Shown here: piece by piece, positions 43,722 through 53,619 of the stretch
Layout: every line of letters starts with the position of its first letter
How positions within the stretch are numbered: the stretch's first letter is position 1
DNA from: Whalleya microplaca
Lineage: Eukaryota > Ascomycota > Sordariomycetes > Xylariales > Xylariaceae
DNA length: 64,000 nucleotides
Direction: 5' to 3'
Assembly (NCBI GenBank): GCA_022497155.1
Contig: MU385772.1
Coordinates: 62,001 to 126,000 of the forward strand
The notes under the pieces: generated by a model
What the model was told of the DNA's origin: nothing
Database searches by the model: none
What the model saw: only the letters and a program-made list of their open reading frames with translations
Position numbers and translations under genes: made by a program

Positions 43722-45142
43722 GAGGTACGCGTCCTACGCTCGCGGATCAAACCCCGTCGTCGGGATTTGCTGCCCACATACTGCCCAGGTCCCCTAAGGT
43801 TGGGCTAGTTGTGGGAGCTGTGTCACATAAGGGGCTGAAGACATTGGGAATGTTAAGATGGTAATGTCTGAAGATAACGACAGATGTGCGAAAATATGTG
43901 TGAAGAGATGTCCCGTAACTTCAATGTTGATATAGTAGGTAATGTTGGCGAGAACCTGGAAGAGAGCTAGAACAATACATATTGTACTATCGCGACTAGA
44001 TACTTAGAGATATGAAAGCATTCTACCTACCTAGGTATGGATCATGCCTTCTAACTGGCATCGTTTGACTTATACCTTGGTATTAGGAGGGGATAGGAAG
44101 GAACATATGGCAGCCAGGTAACTACAGAACCCTGGTACAGACATGGAGCCTTAGGTAGGTAGATACATCGGTCATTACCTCCTATCTTGGTAGCGTATCT
44201 AAACATGTATCAGCCTATATTTAGTTAAAGGGGGGAGATAGGTAGTACCCGACTGAACATTGACCGAGGATTAGTTGCAGACACTGCTTGCAAACATGGA
44301 ACACTGCATCAGCCATCACGGATCTTATTATTGATATCTTAGTTCACAATGTAATACCGCATTGCGTAATCATTGCATTTGCTTTTTATTATCTTGTTCT
44401 TACCACAAGGTAAAATGATATTAACACTTGAATAATCCAGTGTTTCTTTCTATGGGTTCTATGAAATGTCTCTATTACAAGTCTCTGTCTATATCATGAT
44501 CCACAGGTCTGCCTAATAGATGCTCTCATCATGGAACAGAGCGACTTGCCCAATCTGTCGTTGTCGATAGTGGAGAAGTGCTCAGGTTCCGTAGGTGCAT
44601 GTACTCAGGTAGGCAGGCACCTAGACCTACATGTACTTGCATCAATGGATGTATGCAATGGATGTATGCAATGCATGTATGTCAAGTACATATGAAGACA
44701 TCCATCCTATACACAAGGTACATGTACCTCCTAATGTTGTACAAGCCAGTCTAACCTAGGCAGGTAACAGGCAAGTGCCTCCTCCTCGCCCGCGGCCGCC
44801 CGTCGCGACTGCAAAAACAGCCCTACTGCCCCTCGTCGACCCCTCGTTCCCTTGTTCGCCCCACGTAAGAAGGGTCCTGCGCCCCACTAAAGTTTCTTTC
44901 TGGTGCAAGCCCCAAAACCTTCCTCCGGTCAGCTATCAGAGCCGGCTCGAAACTCTTTTTTTCTGCCCTCCCAAATCCCGCGGCCTTTTTAGGTCCTTGT
45001 TGCAAGGCACCCAACACCCATCCCATCCCTCTCGATTCTACATACCACTACCTCCTCGCAACTTTCGAGATCCCTTTCAGCCTGTGCCTTACACACACAT
45101 AGTATACTGTCTGCAACATTGAGAACCCCAGTGACCGTCAAT
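43722..45142. other. Intergenic region with repeats and CT-rich leader
   Basis: Upstream region of the phosphoribosyltransferase gene. It contains TACCTAGGTA at 44028-44037, several TAGGTAGG-type runs, and a GGATGTATGCAAT repeat at about 44644-44681. From 44770 to 45120 it is strongly pyrimidine-rich, as in many fungal promoters and leaders; the 115-aa ORF there is Pro/Arg low-complexity and is not counted as a gene. Confidence 0.5.
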
Positions 45143-46060
45143 ATGGTGGAGAAGATCTACGTCACTTACAACGATGTAAGCTTATTACATAGATGGCTAC
45201 CCCTCCCCCGCGATCCCTCCCCCAGCCGGCGCTGGCGCACAGCCTTGGGCGATGATTCGCAGCCGGCAGATTCTGTATTATTAGAATCAGACACAGACGC
45301 ATCTCGGCTATGCAACATATGTCGTTGCTAACCAGAACGCCCATGTTCGCAGGTCCACAAGCTGTGCCAAGAGGCAGCGCCCAAGATGCTGGCCTCGTTC
45401 CAGCCACAGCTCATGATCGCCATCGGCGGTGGCGGCTACGTACCGGCGCGCATCCTGCGCTCCTTTCTCAAGCAGCCCGGCAGCCCCAATATCCCCATCC
45501 AGGCCATCGGCCTCTCGCTGTACGAGGAGATGCCCGTCACCCACCCGTCCAACGCGAGCAGCAGCACCGGCACCGTCGACAAGATCGGCACCAAGGTCAC
45601 CCGCACCCAATGGCTCGACCTGAGCAGCCTGGGCGAGATGGAGAACCTGATCGGCAAGCGCATCCTCATCGTCGACGAGGTCGACGACACCCGGACCACC
45701 CTCGAGTACGCCGTCAAGGAGCTGGAGAAGGATGTCGAGGCGGCGCAACAGAAGCTGGGCCGCCAGGGCGAGAAGACCCAGTTTAACATCTTCGTTCTGC
45801 ATGTAAGTGGTAGCGGCGCATTATCATCAGAGGCGAGGCAGGGGACAACAGCGCGAATCGTGAGCATAGCTGACAAAACTGAACAGAACAAGGACAAGAA
45901 GAAGAAGGGCACCCTGCCTGAAGACATGATCACGGAAGGCAGATACCTTGCCGCCAGGACAGTCGGAGACATCTGGATATGTTACCCGTGGGAGGCGATA
46001 GATATCGACGAGCACGACAGGTTGGCGAGGGAGCAGGCCAATAGGACTGCCAACTCGTAG
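45143..46060 (+). CDS. Purine (xanthine/hypoxanthine) phosphoribosyltransferase
   Basis: Three exons: 45143-45175, 45353-45802 and 45887-46060, giving 218 aa. The introns are 177 and 84 nt. The product is a type I phosphoribosyltransferase: LMIAIGGGGYVPARIL at about 31-46 and the PRPP-binding motif VDEVDDTRTT at 117-126. The overall length and the MVEKIYVTYNDVHKLC start match yeast Hpt1/Xpt1-like enzymes, which add phosphoribose to hypoxanthine, guanine or xanthine in purine salvage in the cytosol. Which base is used cannot be told here. The second intron is a multiple of three without a stop, so its retention would insert 28 residues; its removal is supported by GTAAGT, an AACAG acceptor and the family alignment. 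Confidence 0.9.
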
Positions 46061-46298
46061 AGGGGAGAATTGGGCTGCAATAGCTGCGGGCGTTATGGGT
46101 TGTCTTTCGGTTAGATAAGAGGCAAAAAAGCAACGTGGATAGACGTCGTGACCATTTTGCGTGCATAGTCAGATTAGATTGCCTAGAAGGCTTAATACCA
46201 GAAAAGCATTTCTCGCGATCGCGAACACGGATAATATCGTAGACAGTTCGGATTGCTCCGAGGTATATTTGTCTGATGAATACGAGATGGTCTTCCTT

Positions 46299-47300
46299 CT
46301 AAGCACCGAAACTCCCCTCCCTAGAATGTTTTTCCTTCAGTTTCTTTTCCTGCTTCATGAACTCCCGGATGCCCACGGGCACGTTTTTGTACAGGTCGTC
46401 GTCCCACAGGTCCTTGGCGATCTTGGGCCGGTCGGTCTGCTTCTTCATCAGATCGCCCTGCCAGTTCGTCTCGCTGCCGCCGCCGTCATCGTCCATGCTC
46501 ATACCCAACGCCGGTCCCGCCGGCCCATCCAACCCCTCCTTCTTCTTCTTCTCCGTACCCAGGACCTCGGTCGGCGGTCTCTGTTTCTGCGTCCGCTGCT
46601 GGGCCTGCAGCGCGGCCTCAGCGCGCCGCGACGCGGCGGCCCACTCCTCGACGTCGTCGCGGAAGCGGTCCCAGACGCAGTTGACGCAGCCGCTCATGCA
46701 GCAGTTGTCCGGCTCCTCGGGCCGCGGGGGGACTAGAACGCCCGCGATTAGCGTGCTCCTGTCGCGCAGGGCCGCGAGCCGCTCGGCCCGCTCGGCGGGG
46801 CCGGCCAGCCGCGACCCGAAGATGATACGTGCCTTTTCCTGCGCGCTCGCCGGCTGCGCTGAGGGGGCCGGGGCCGGGCGGGGCTTCGTTGCGGACGCTG
46901 AGTCCGTGGCTTTGTCGGAGGCTTTGGTACTGGCGGCAGCGCTGGTGGTGGTGGTGGTGGAAGCGGAGGAGGTGGAGGTGGAGGTGTTGGTGTTGGTGTT
47001 GGAGTCGCGCGGCGTCTTCTTCGCTGGCGCCTTGCGCACCGTCGTCCGCGGCGACTTGGGCGACGACGTCGGGGGCTCCTCGGGCTTGACGGCGGGCACC
47101 GGCTGTGGCGTGATCAGGATCGATTCGTAGTAAGGGCCCAGCGGCGTGGCCTGCGCCGGCGACGCGGCCTCGCCTGGGGTACCGCCGGGGAGCCTCGAGC
47201 CGGTGGAGAGGAAGGCGGCGCGATGCGATTGAGGCGGCTGTTGGAATGCGGACGATCGTAACCTGGCGGCCCTCACCAAGGGCCGGGTGTTGAAAGACAT
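46299..47300 (-). CDS. Oxidoreductase-like domain protein, probably mitochondrial
   Basis: Single exon of 333 aa from the ATG at 47300; the frame is open further upstream to 47606 but that part has no conserved features. The N-terminus (MSFNTRPLVRAARLRSSAF) is Arg-rich without acidic residues, like a mitochondrial presequence. A low-complexity Thr/Ser/Ala/Lys region occupies about 75-155. The conserved block PPRPEEPDNCCMSGCVNCVW (191-210, with Cys200, 201, 205 and 208) is the oxidoreductase-like domain found in OXLD1-type proteins, whose biochemical role is not established. The C-terminal third is charged and contains DDLYKNVPVGIREFMKQEK. It converges with the phosphoribosyltransferase gene, whose stop lies 238 bp away. 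Confidence 0.85.
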   Translation of the reverse strand: MSFNTRPLVRAARLRSSAFQQPPQSHRAAFLSTGSRLPGGTPGEAASPAQATPLGPYYESILITPQPVPAVKPEEPPTSSPKSPRTTVRKAPAKKTPRDSNTNTNTSTSTSSASTTTTTSAAASTKASDKATDSASATKPRPAPAPSAQPASAQEKARIIFGSRLAGPAERAERLAALRDRSTLIAGVLVPPRPEEPDNCCMSGCVNCVWDRFRDDVEEWAAASRRAEAALQAQQRTQKQRPPTEVLGTEKKKKEGLDGPAGPALGMSMDDDGGGSETNWQGDLMKKQTDRPKIAKDLWDDDLYKNVPVGIREFMKQEKKLKEKHSREGSFGA

Positions 47301-48016
47301 GGTGGATAGGATGATGATGTTTTGTATAGGGGTTGCGATAGGGGTATCACAGGTTCGGAGATTCAGATGGGCGACAAATTGAAAGTGAGTAATATTTGTT
47401 GTTTCGCATTCATTGTAAGAGCCGGCAAGTTCCCGGGAATAGAGTTGCGCTTTCACGTCATAATAAGAAATGGGGGATTTTCGGTAATATGGCACCGAGG
47501 CACGTGATAGAGAAGATTCAAGACACGGAAAGCGACATCCATAGATCTGGAGTCGAGGCAAAAGGTACGTATCCATCGTCACTGATAAGATAAGATAAGA
47601 ATTCATAGGAACCTGTGTACTTTGTACCGCTGTGGTGGTGGGACATCATAAACCTGCGACGCGTCCACAGCGCTATCAAAATGTTGATACGCGTTTTATA
47701 AGTTGTTCGACAACATCTGGACCACTTCGCAGCGCATTGGGCTGTGGTGACCGCCTCGAGCCCCTGGAATGGCCCATTGATTGAATGGTTCCCCCTTTTA
47801 TTCATTCATAATTGCTGGTAGTATAACGTGTCTTTTACCCAAGTCTACCGAAGCGGGACAGTAACACTACTTCAAGCCTGAAGGCCTATCTATACCTGGG
47901 GTCTATAGTAACCAACCAGTACTTACGGCGCATACGACTGGTGTTGGGTTGTTTAATCATGTTGCTATAGCTGCATATATCCAAGTATTCGCCAATTCAA
48001 CAAGTCGACAGATCTA
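47301..48016. promoter_or_regulatory. Divergent promoter region
   Basis: About 700 bp shared by the divergent OXLD1-like and nuclear-protein genes. It holds a GATAAGATAAGA pair near 47587-47598, a possible GATA-factor site. No gene recognised. Confidence 0.4.
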
Positions 48017-50345
48017 ATGGACTCCTCAGCACCAAAACGGCGGAAGACGTCGCCTACTACAAATGTCCCAGTCGGGGGGTCAGATGCGTCCTCGTCGTCA
48101 GGCAGATCAACTAGGAGTTCTACAAGACGAAGGAGGCCATCATTTGCGTCGCCCACGAAGGCAAGCCTCGCACGATCTAACCCCGAAATTCTACGACGAC
48201 GGAGCGCCACGAGAGCCCAGTCTTCGAACGATGCGCCGGCCGCCTCTGAACTAGGCAACCCAACGGGTGACGGGAGCGATTCGCAAATGCCAGCATCAGG
48301 GACTGGTCCAGCTGCTGAACATGCCGAAGGCGTCGAAGTGAACGGCGATGCACAGCAGCGACCATCGGCGCCGGCTAGCCAGCCGAAGAGTCCTATCCGA
48401 CGCGCTACCGGCGCAATGGCCTTGCAGCCGCGAAGAACCCCCAACAAGCCATCACCGCGCCCACTACCGCCGCCCTCGGCAGAGGACGAGGAGTTGATCA
48501 ATCCGTTTAGAGGACGGGTTCTTCGGCGGTCGCCACCTCCTGGCGTGCTACCCACCATCGTGCCGGAAGAGCCAGAACTCCCGCCAACACCGACTGAGAA
48601 GGGCCTTTCGGACCCTGCCTCAGTCCACACGTCGCCCGTTGGGATTCATAATACGCCGTCTAAACGTCCGAGGAGGAGCAGGGCCCTAGCTGAGCGGATC
48701 AAAAGTTCGCCTTTGAAACAGCCGCCGCTGCGTCCACCGGAAATGGAGCTGGCCAAGAAACCTACGCGTGGAAGAAGGTCTCTTGAGACTAGAGAGACCA
48801 CAGAGACGGACAACGAGTTCGCGTTAGCGACCAGGCCTCGAAGCACAAACAAGAAGCGGAAATATCATCCAGCTCGAAATATCCCGGAACCAGACCCCCT
48901 AATAGACAAGAAGACACTACGAGATTCACTACTGAGCGAGGTTGCTTCTTTAGAAGCAGATCTTAAATTGGCTACTCGGGAGAACGAACGCATACGTCAA
49001 CTACAGCAGACCCGACGAGGCGTCCCAGTGGCCACAGCGCCCGAAGACGAAGCAGGACTACTCGATCTTCTCCGCCGGCACGCCCTGCCACCAGAAAAGG
49101 AGGCAGCGCCGGATCCGACGCAGGACTTCCTCGAAGCAGCACTAAACCCCATCGCCTTCCTGCCCTTCGGAAAAGCAAATCCCACGCTCCCGTCTCTCTT
49201 CCCCCCGCAGCAGGAGAACCCGGATGCCGCCGACGAGGACCAACCCCCGCTCTCCCACCACCCCATCCCCATGACGGCGGCGGAGGAACTGCCCTACCTG
49301 CAGGTCTTCACGCCCCTGACCTTCACATCCACGATCTCCACGCTCCCGCGAGCCGCCGACGACAGCGACGCCGCAAACCCGGCGCCGCTGATGCAGAAAC
49401 ACGTCATCTCCATCTCCTCGACGACGCCGCCGGGCCTCTTCGCCGCCCGCATCGAGATGACGGTGAACAGCAAGACGCTCTCCGTCGCCGACCTGCACGT
49501 GCCACGCCAGGGCCTCGACCCCGCCGCCGTCGGCGAGCTGGCGCCCTTCATCGAGAAGCTCCTGGTCCCCGGTGGTAGTGGTAGTGGTAGTAGTGGGGGA
49601 GGGAGTGGGAACAGCGCGCTGACGCGCAACATCAGCGTCATAACCTGGGCCATGGGCGAGTGGGTGCGCGTCGCGACCGCCCGCGCGCGCTTCTGGTGCG
49701 CGCTCGAGCGCGAGCTCGGCTCCGGGGACGCCGTCGCGGCGTGCGTGCGGCGGATGCGGCGGGGCGCTCACCATCATCGGAGAAGACCGGGCAGACGACC
49801 CGCCACCTCAGACGAGGAAGATGGCGATAGCGATGAAGACGGCGATGAGGAGGCTGGGAAGAAGAAGCACCGGTTCACGAAGGCGGACCTGTTCGCGCAC
49901 CTCGGGCGCACGAGCCTGGACCTGGACCTCGCGGGCAGCGATGCCTATAACACGGCGGAGACGCCGCGGGTGCGCGTGCGGTGGCGCATCGAGTTCGATT
50001 GGACGGGCGAGGCGCGCAGTCGGTTGGGCGTGTTGGTTGGGGCGCCTGCGAGGTGTGAGTTTTTTTTGTTTTTTTTATTATATTTGCCCCCTTTTCTTTC
50101 CTTTCCTTTCCATTGCTTTCTTTACTTTCCTTCGGGTAGACAGGGTGTAGCTTGTATGGAATAGGGAGGGTATGCATGGTATGTATGGTATGCATGGCTA
50201 ACGAGCAGCAGGGCACGGGCACGACGCGAAGGGCACGCTGACGGATATACCCGGCGTGTTCGACAAGCTGATCCAGGAGAACCGGGATCCGATGTACGCG
50301 GTGAAGACGGTGGTTGCGCTGCTTGTGGGCGAGGGGGATGGATAG
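48017..50345 (+). CDS. Nuclear protein, possibly inner-kinetochore related
   Basis: Two exons, 48017-50054 and 50212-50345, giving 723 aa. The 157-nt intron begins GTGAGT, is T-rich and ends GCAG; splicing produces GAPARWHGHDAKG and a tail LTDIPGVFDKLIQ. Without it the frame runs into T-rich intron sequence. Residues 1-270 are basic, Ser/Pro/Arg-rich with many S/T-P sites and nuclear-localisation-like KRRK, RRRR and KRPRRSR runs. A coiled coil follows (about 300-335, LRDSLLSEVASLEADL). Residues ~420-570 form an alpha/beta region that could be an RWD-like fold as in CENP-O/CENP-P-type kinetochore proteins; this is a guess from layout, not a recognised motif. A His/Arg/Asp/Glu-rich insert lies near 590-620. 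Confidence 0.8.
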
Positions 50346-50921
50346 ATGGATAGATACACTGGCTGTACAGTATTGTCAGGTTGGTTCTTGGGGGATATGT
50401 ACGAGTGAGCGAGTGGATGGGCATATCACGGTATTCGGGTGTAGAAGCTTGCATGTAAGCGGTAGCTCGAATTCATTCATGGGCCGATGCGCTCGTGGTT
50501 TGGTTGTCTTGACTCGACATGGCAATTTCAATGCATGTTTCTGAGGCTTCGATATCCGAAGTACAAAGCAGGTTCACATAAGTAATTCGAGTATACAGCA
50601 CCCCTTCGGCCCACTAGAAGCAATAGACCGAGTTTCCATGATAGCATACCGTTGTAGCGCTCCTGAGTACGATGTAATTATTTCCATTAACTGTGATGGA
50701 GAAGGCTACCCTGCCAATTCAATGCATACGCGATCCTCGGCACCGCATTCTGGCTGAGCTGACAATGCCTGCTGTCTGCCCGCCTGCCTGCCTGTCCTCC
50801 ATTACCCCTTTCTTCCCAGACGACGAGCGCGTTGTCTTTGTGGCCGGCCCCCTACATCGTACATAGACGCAATGCCCGTACGTACGTACACAATAGAACC
50901 ATACGATAGAAGACAGCAGAT
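50346..50921. other. Convergent 3' intergenic region
   Basis: Spacer between two convergent genes, with short CTGCC repeats near 50770-50800 and a CGTACGTACGTAC run at about 50878-50889. No gene recognised. Confidence 0.5.
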
Positions 50922-51486
50922 TTAGTCGACATCGACGCCCAAACGGCGCAGGTCTGCCTTCGCCAGGTCGATCTCGCCCATCAGCTCCTTGTGGGCCTCG
51001 GGCACGTCGTTGAAGGTCATCACGTTCCAGCCGAGTCGGAAGAGGAGGAATGCGCCGAAGGAGACGAGGGCCCAGAAGGGGAGCTGTATACCATCGGTTA
51101 GCTATTTTTTTCGCCCGCCAAGTAAGGGTATTATTATGTATGGAGGGTCAGGTAGTATGGGAGAGCACATACAAGGGGCACGATCTCGGTCTGCACCAGC
51201 TCGGGCAGCGGGATAAGCTGGAGGTAGAGGGCGAGGTAGAGCTACAGTCGCAAGGAGATGTCAGTTAGCAACTAAGTAAGCAAGCAAGCAAGCATCGCAA
51301 CACAGTGGACGACTGTCCCTCCCCAACGCAGCGCAATCAGTCCATCAGTCCATCAGTCCATCAATCCATCAATCTGTCAATCCGTCCCATCGCAGGCAGG
51401 ACACAAGCTCCAAAGGGGTGCGGGTTCCAACAACGTACAGAGGTGACCAGGAGGCCGATGGAGATGGTCTGTAGGGCGCGTGTCAT
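50922..51486 (-). CDS. dpm3: Dolichol-phosphate mannosyltransferase subunit 3
   Basis: Three short exons: 51486-51439 (16 codons), 51241-51173 (23 codons) and 51083-50922 (53 codons plus stop), over introns of 197 and 89 nt, all phase 0. The product is 92 aa, the normal length of DPM3. It has two hydrophobic segments (TISIGLLVTSLYLALYLQLI and FWALVSFGAFLLFRLGW) and then the conserved C-terminal helix FNDVPEAHKELMGEIDLAKA ending in LGVDVD, which matches DPM3 closely. DPM3 is an ER membrane protein that tethers and stabilises the catalytic Dpm1, which makes dolichol-phosphate mannose for N-glycosylation, O-mannosylation and GPI-anchor synthesis. The exons are too short to appear as long ORFs. 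A tandem CAGTCCAT repeat lies in the first intron. Confidence 0.92.
51337..51375. repeat. Tandem TCAGTCCA/TCAATCCA repeat in dpm3 intron 1
   Basis: Five to six degenerate 8-bp units run through 51337-51375 inside the first intron of the DPM3 gene. It is a simple-sequence tract with no evident function. Confidence 0.6.
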
Positions 51487-51984
51487 CTTGGCCAGTCAAT
51501 TGTGTATTCGGAATCAGTAATTGGTGTTGTTTGAGGATGACTTTCGATAGAATATGCGTAGTAAAGGAGCGAGCGACTGACTTGGAAGTGTACGCAAATA
51601 GTTGGTGTTCCGCGTCGAGGACAAATTGACTTTGGGTCGCGTTCTGACAAATGGGACATAAAAATGGATTCACTTACAGGTACCCATGTACCTAGAAGGT
51701 AACACTCCTGAGGTCTTTAGTGGTCCGAGCGTCAGAGACACTGTTCATGATCCGATGCTAATAAATCACTGTACTCTTACAGCAAGCCATGTAAACTTGG
51801 ATATCCCAATTCAATCAGTTCATATTTAGTCAGTGAAAGGGCATAATATAATGTGTAAACAAATATCCCATTTATAAAAATGGGACCAAGAGAAATGAGA
51901 CAGTCTGTAACCAAGTAACCAAAGTGTAAGTTTATATTAGTATCAATGAAATACAAAAAAATGTTGAAGCGTTTTCCCGGAAAG
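51487..51984. other. Intergenic region
   Basis: Upstream of dpm3 and downstream of the minus-strand tRNA gene. AT-rich; a short ORF on the minus strand has no family signal. A T-rich run suitable for polymerase III termination is not obvious immediately after the tRNA, although GTTTTC (51971-51976 complement side) is A/T-rich. Confidence 0.4.
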
Positions 51985-52079
51985 CGACGCCTGCAGGATT
52001 CGAACCTGCGCCTCCGAAGAGAATGCCTATACTACTCATGATAGCAGGGCACCACATTAGGCCACTCTGTCAAAGCGCC
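51985..52079 (-). tRNA. tRNA-Ser(GCU) with a 13-nt intron
   Basis: Folds by eye as a type II tRNA. Acceptor GGCGCTT pairs with AGGCGTC (two G-T wobbles), D-arm ACA/TGT around GAGTGGCCTAA, anticodon stem GTGCC/GGCAT, a variable arm containing CTC-TTCG-GAG, and T-arm GCAGG-TTCGAAT-CCTGC with discriminator G. The anticodon loop reads C-T-GCT-A, then a 13-nt insert at about 52028-52040 sits at the canonical 37/38 intron position. Anticodon GCU with a long variable arm means serine (AGC/AGU codons). Confidence 0.9.
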
Positions 52080-52910
52080 TTCGCTGCGTTTGAGTCCGTG
52101 CACTTGAACTCAAGTCAGTACATAAATTCATCTATGGTTGTGAGGCAGAGCATGCCTCATGCACAGTGGAGGAGCAGATACGTGAACTGTACCTAAGGAA
52201 TTCATTAGAAAAGACCAACATCTAGGTCCAGACCTACATACAGTAGGTGATGAGGTTGAGATAAGTGCATCTAGGATGTGAAATATGAGATATGAAATCT
52301 GAGATTGACAAGTGTGCTCAATTCATTTGAATCCGAGAATACTATCGATCTGGCAGGTATGGATGCATTCCTGCAACAGGTACTTGAGGTATTCTGTATA
52401 TTTTCTTCAAAAGGGGTGAACATCCCGCGCATCACACAACGGGAGTACTGCTGACGATATCCTACATGATACACTAATCTGGCTACTCGCTCAGTTCTTA
52501 CATTCTAAATGTACCCAAATGTGCAATACAAATGAGTATATACATAGGTAAACCGTACACCGACCCCAATTGAGTACATGCGTCATATCCGGGTTCTAAT
52601 ACGGTACTCCGTACATGTATTGTACCTGTAATATCACCAGCTTCCCTTCACAATGGAATAATTCATGGGCACATACGAAAGCTGTTCCCCTTTGGTGGGT
52701 TTCGCGAATGAGACGACAAAGAAAGAGAGCGTCTACACATCTTGTACAATCGCTTACACTCAGGTGTCATCATGCTTTGAAGTTTCTTTTATGTGCACTG
52801 AAAGACATTGTCCACCAACACAATGACTTTCTTGAATGAAGCATCACACTATAAATTGGCTGTCCAATGACTTGAGAGCTACTCTCACTACACTCACCAC
52901 ACTCACCTGG
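52080..52910. other. Intergenic region
   Basis: No gene recognised. It contains the upstream flank of the tRNA gene and the promoter of the following protein gene, with a CTCACTACACTCACCACACTCACC leader repeat near its end and a 5' UTR intron starting at 52911. Confidence 0.45.
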
Positions 52911-52957
52911 GTAAGTCTACCAATCCAAATTTGAAGTTTTACATTTTTACCTTACAG
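52911..52957 (+). other. Predicted 5' UTR intron (47 nt)
   Basis: GTAAGT at 52911 and a pyrimidine-led TTACAG ending at 52957 define a short intron eight bases before the ATG of the 217-aa gene. This arrangement supports the reality of that gene. Confidence 0.6.
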
Positions 52958-52965
52958 CTAACACA

Positions 52966-53619
52966 ATGCCTGCCCACGCCGATTTCGATTTCAACGCTCC
53001 CTTGACTCCGAAGCCTACTTCGGAGCCTCTTCCGGCGGCCGAGTTGACCGATGAGCGAGAGATTCGAACCGCCGGTGAAACCTGCCAGGCGCCAATCCCA
53101 TCCTCTCCTGAATCTCTTGACATTGAGATGCCTGATGCCGACTATCCCAGCACCGACAACGTTCTTGGGAATTCCATCCCTGCAGCCCCTTTATTTGATG
53201 ACCCCATGAACTACTATGAATCCGACGTGAACGATGTAGAAATGGTAGATGTTGTCTACGAGCATACAGAGGAATCGGGTCCAATCATCGATAGTAAGTC
53301 TCCCACTCCATCTCCCACTCCAGAGAAGCAGCCGGCTCCCAGCCCTCATCCCGAGCCCCTGAAGAATCAGCAGGTTGTTGCTCAGTCTGCGGATCCTGTC
53401 CCAAACAAGCAGCAAGCTGCTGTTCCTCATGGCGAGCCTCTGAATGACCAGGAGGTTATCACTGACCATTATTATGAAGATTTGAATGTTGCGGGATCTG
53501 CTATTCAAGGTAACTCTTTTGAGCCGTCAGTTATGAAGAATGGTATGGTCATGCTTCTGAATGGCAGCACCGTTAAGTCCGTCACTGTAGAGACTGATCG
53601 GGTCCAGATTTGCTTTTGA
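52966..53619 (+). CDS. Acidic, disordered hypothetical protein
   Basis: 217 aa in one exon, preceded by a probable 5' UTR intron. It is rich in Pro, Glu, Asp and Ser. A diverged internal duplication covers about residues 115-165 (PxPEPLKNQQVV... and PHGEPLNDQEVI...). The C-terminal 30 residues (MVMLLNGSTVKSVTVETDRV) look more ordered, with beta-strand-like alternation. No signal peptide, membrane span or known domain. Low complexity and acidity suggest a binding or regulatory protein, but nothing specific can be stated. The ATG has a good context (CACAATGCC). Confidence 0.65.
   Translation: MPAHADFDFNAPLTPKPTSEPLPAAELTDEREIRTAGETCQAPIPSSPESLDIEMPDADYPSTDNVLGNSIPAAPLFDDPMNYYESDVNDVEMVDVVYEHTEESGPIIDSKSPTPSPTPEKQPAPSPHPEPLKNQQVVAQSADPVPNKQQAAVPHGEPLNDQEVITDHYYEDLNVAGSAIQGNSFEPSVMKNGMVMLLNGSTVKSVTVETDRVQICF

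Noticed and set aside
44775..45122. 115-aa Pro/Arg-rich ORF before the phosphoribosyltransferase gene
   Set aside because: Lies in the pyrimidine-rich leader and promoter; no domain and no splice link.
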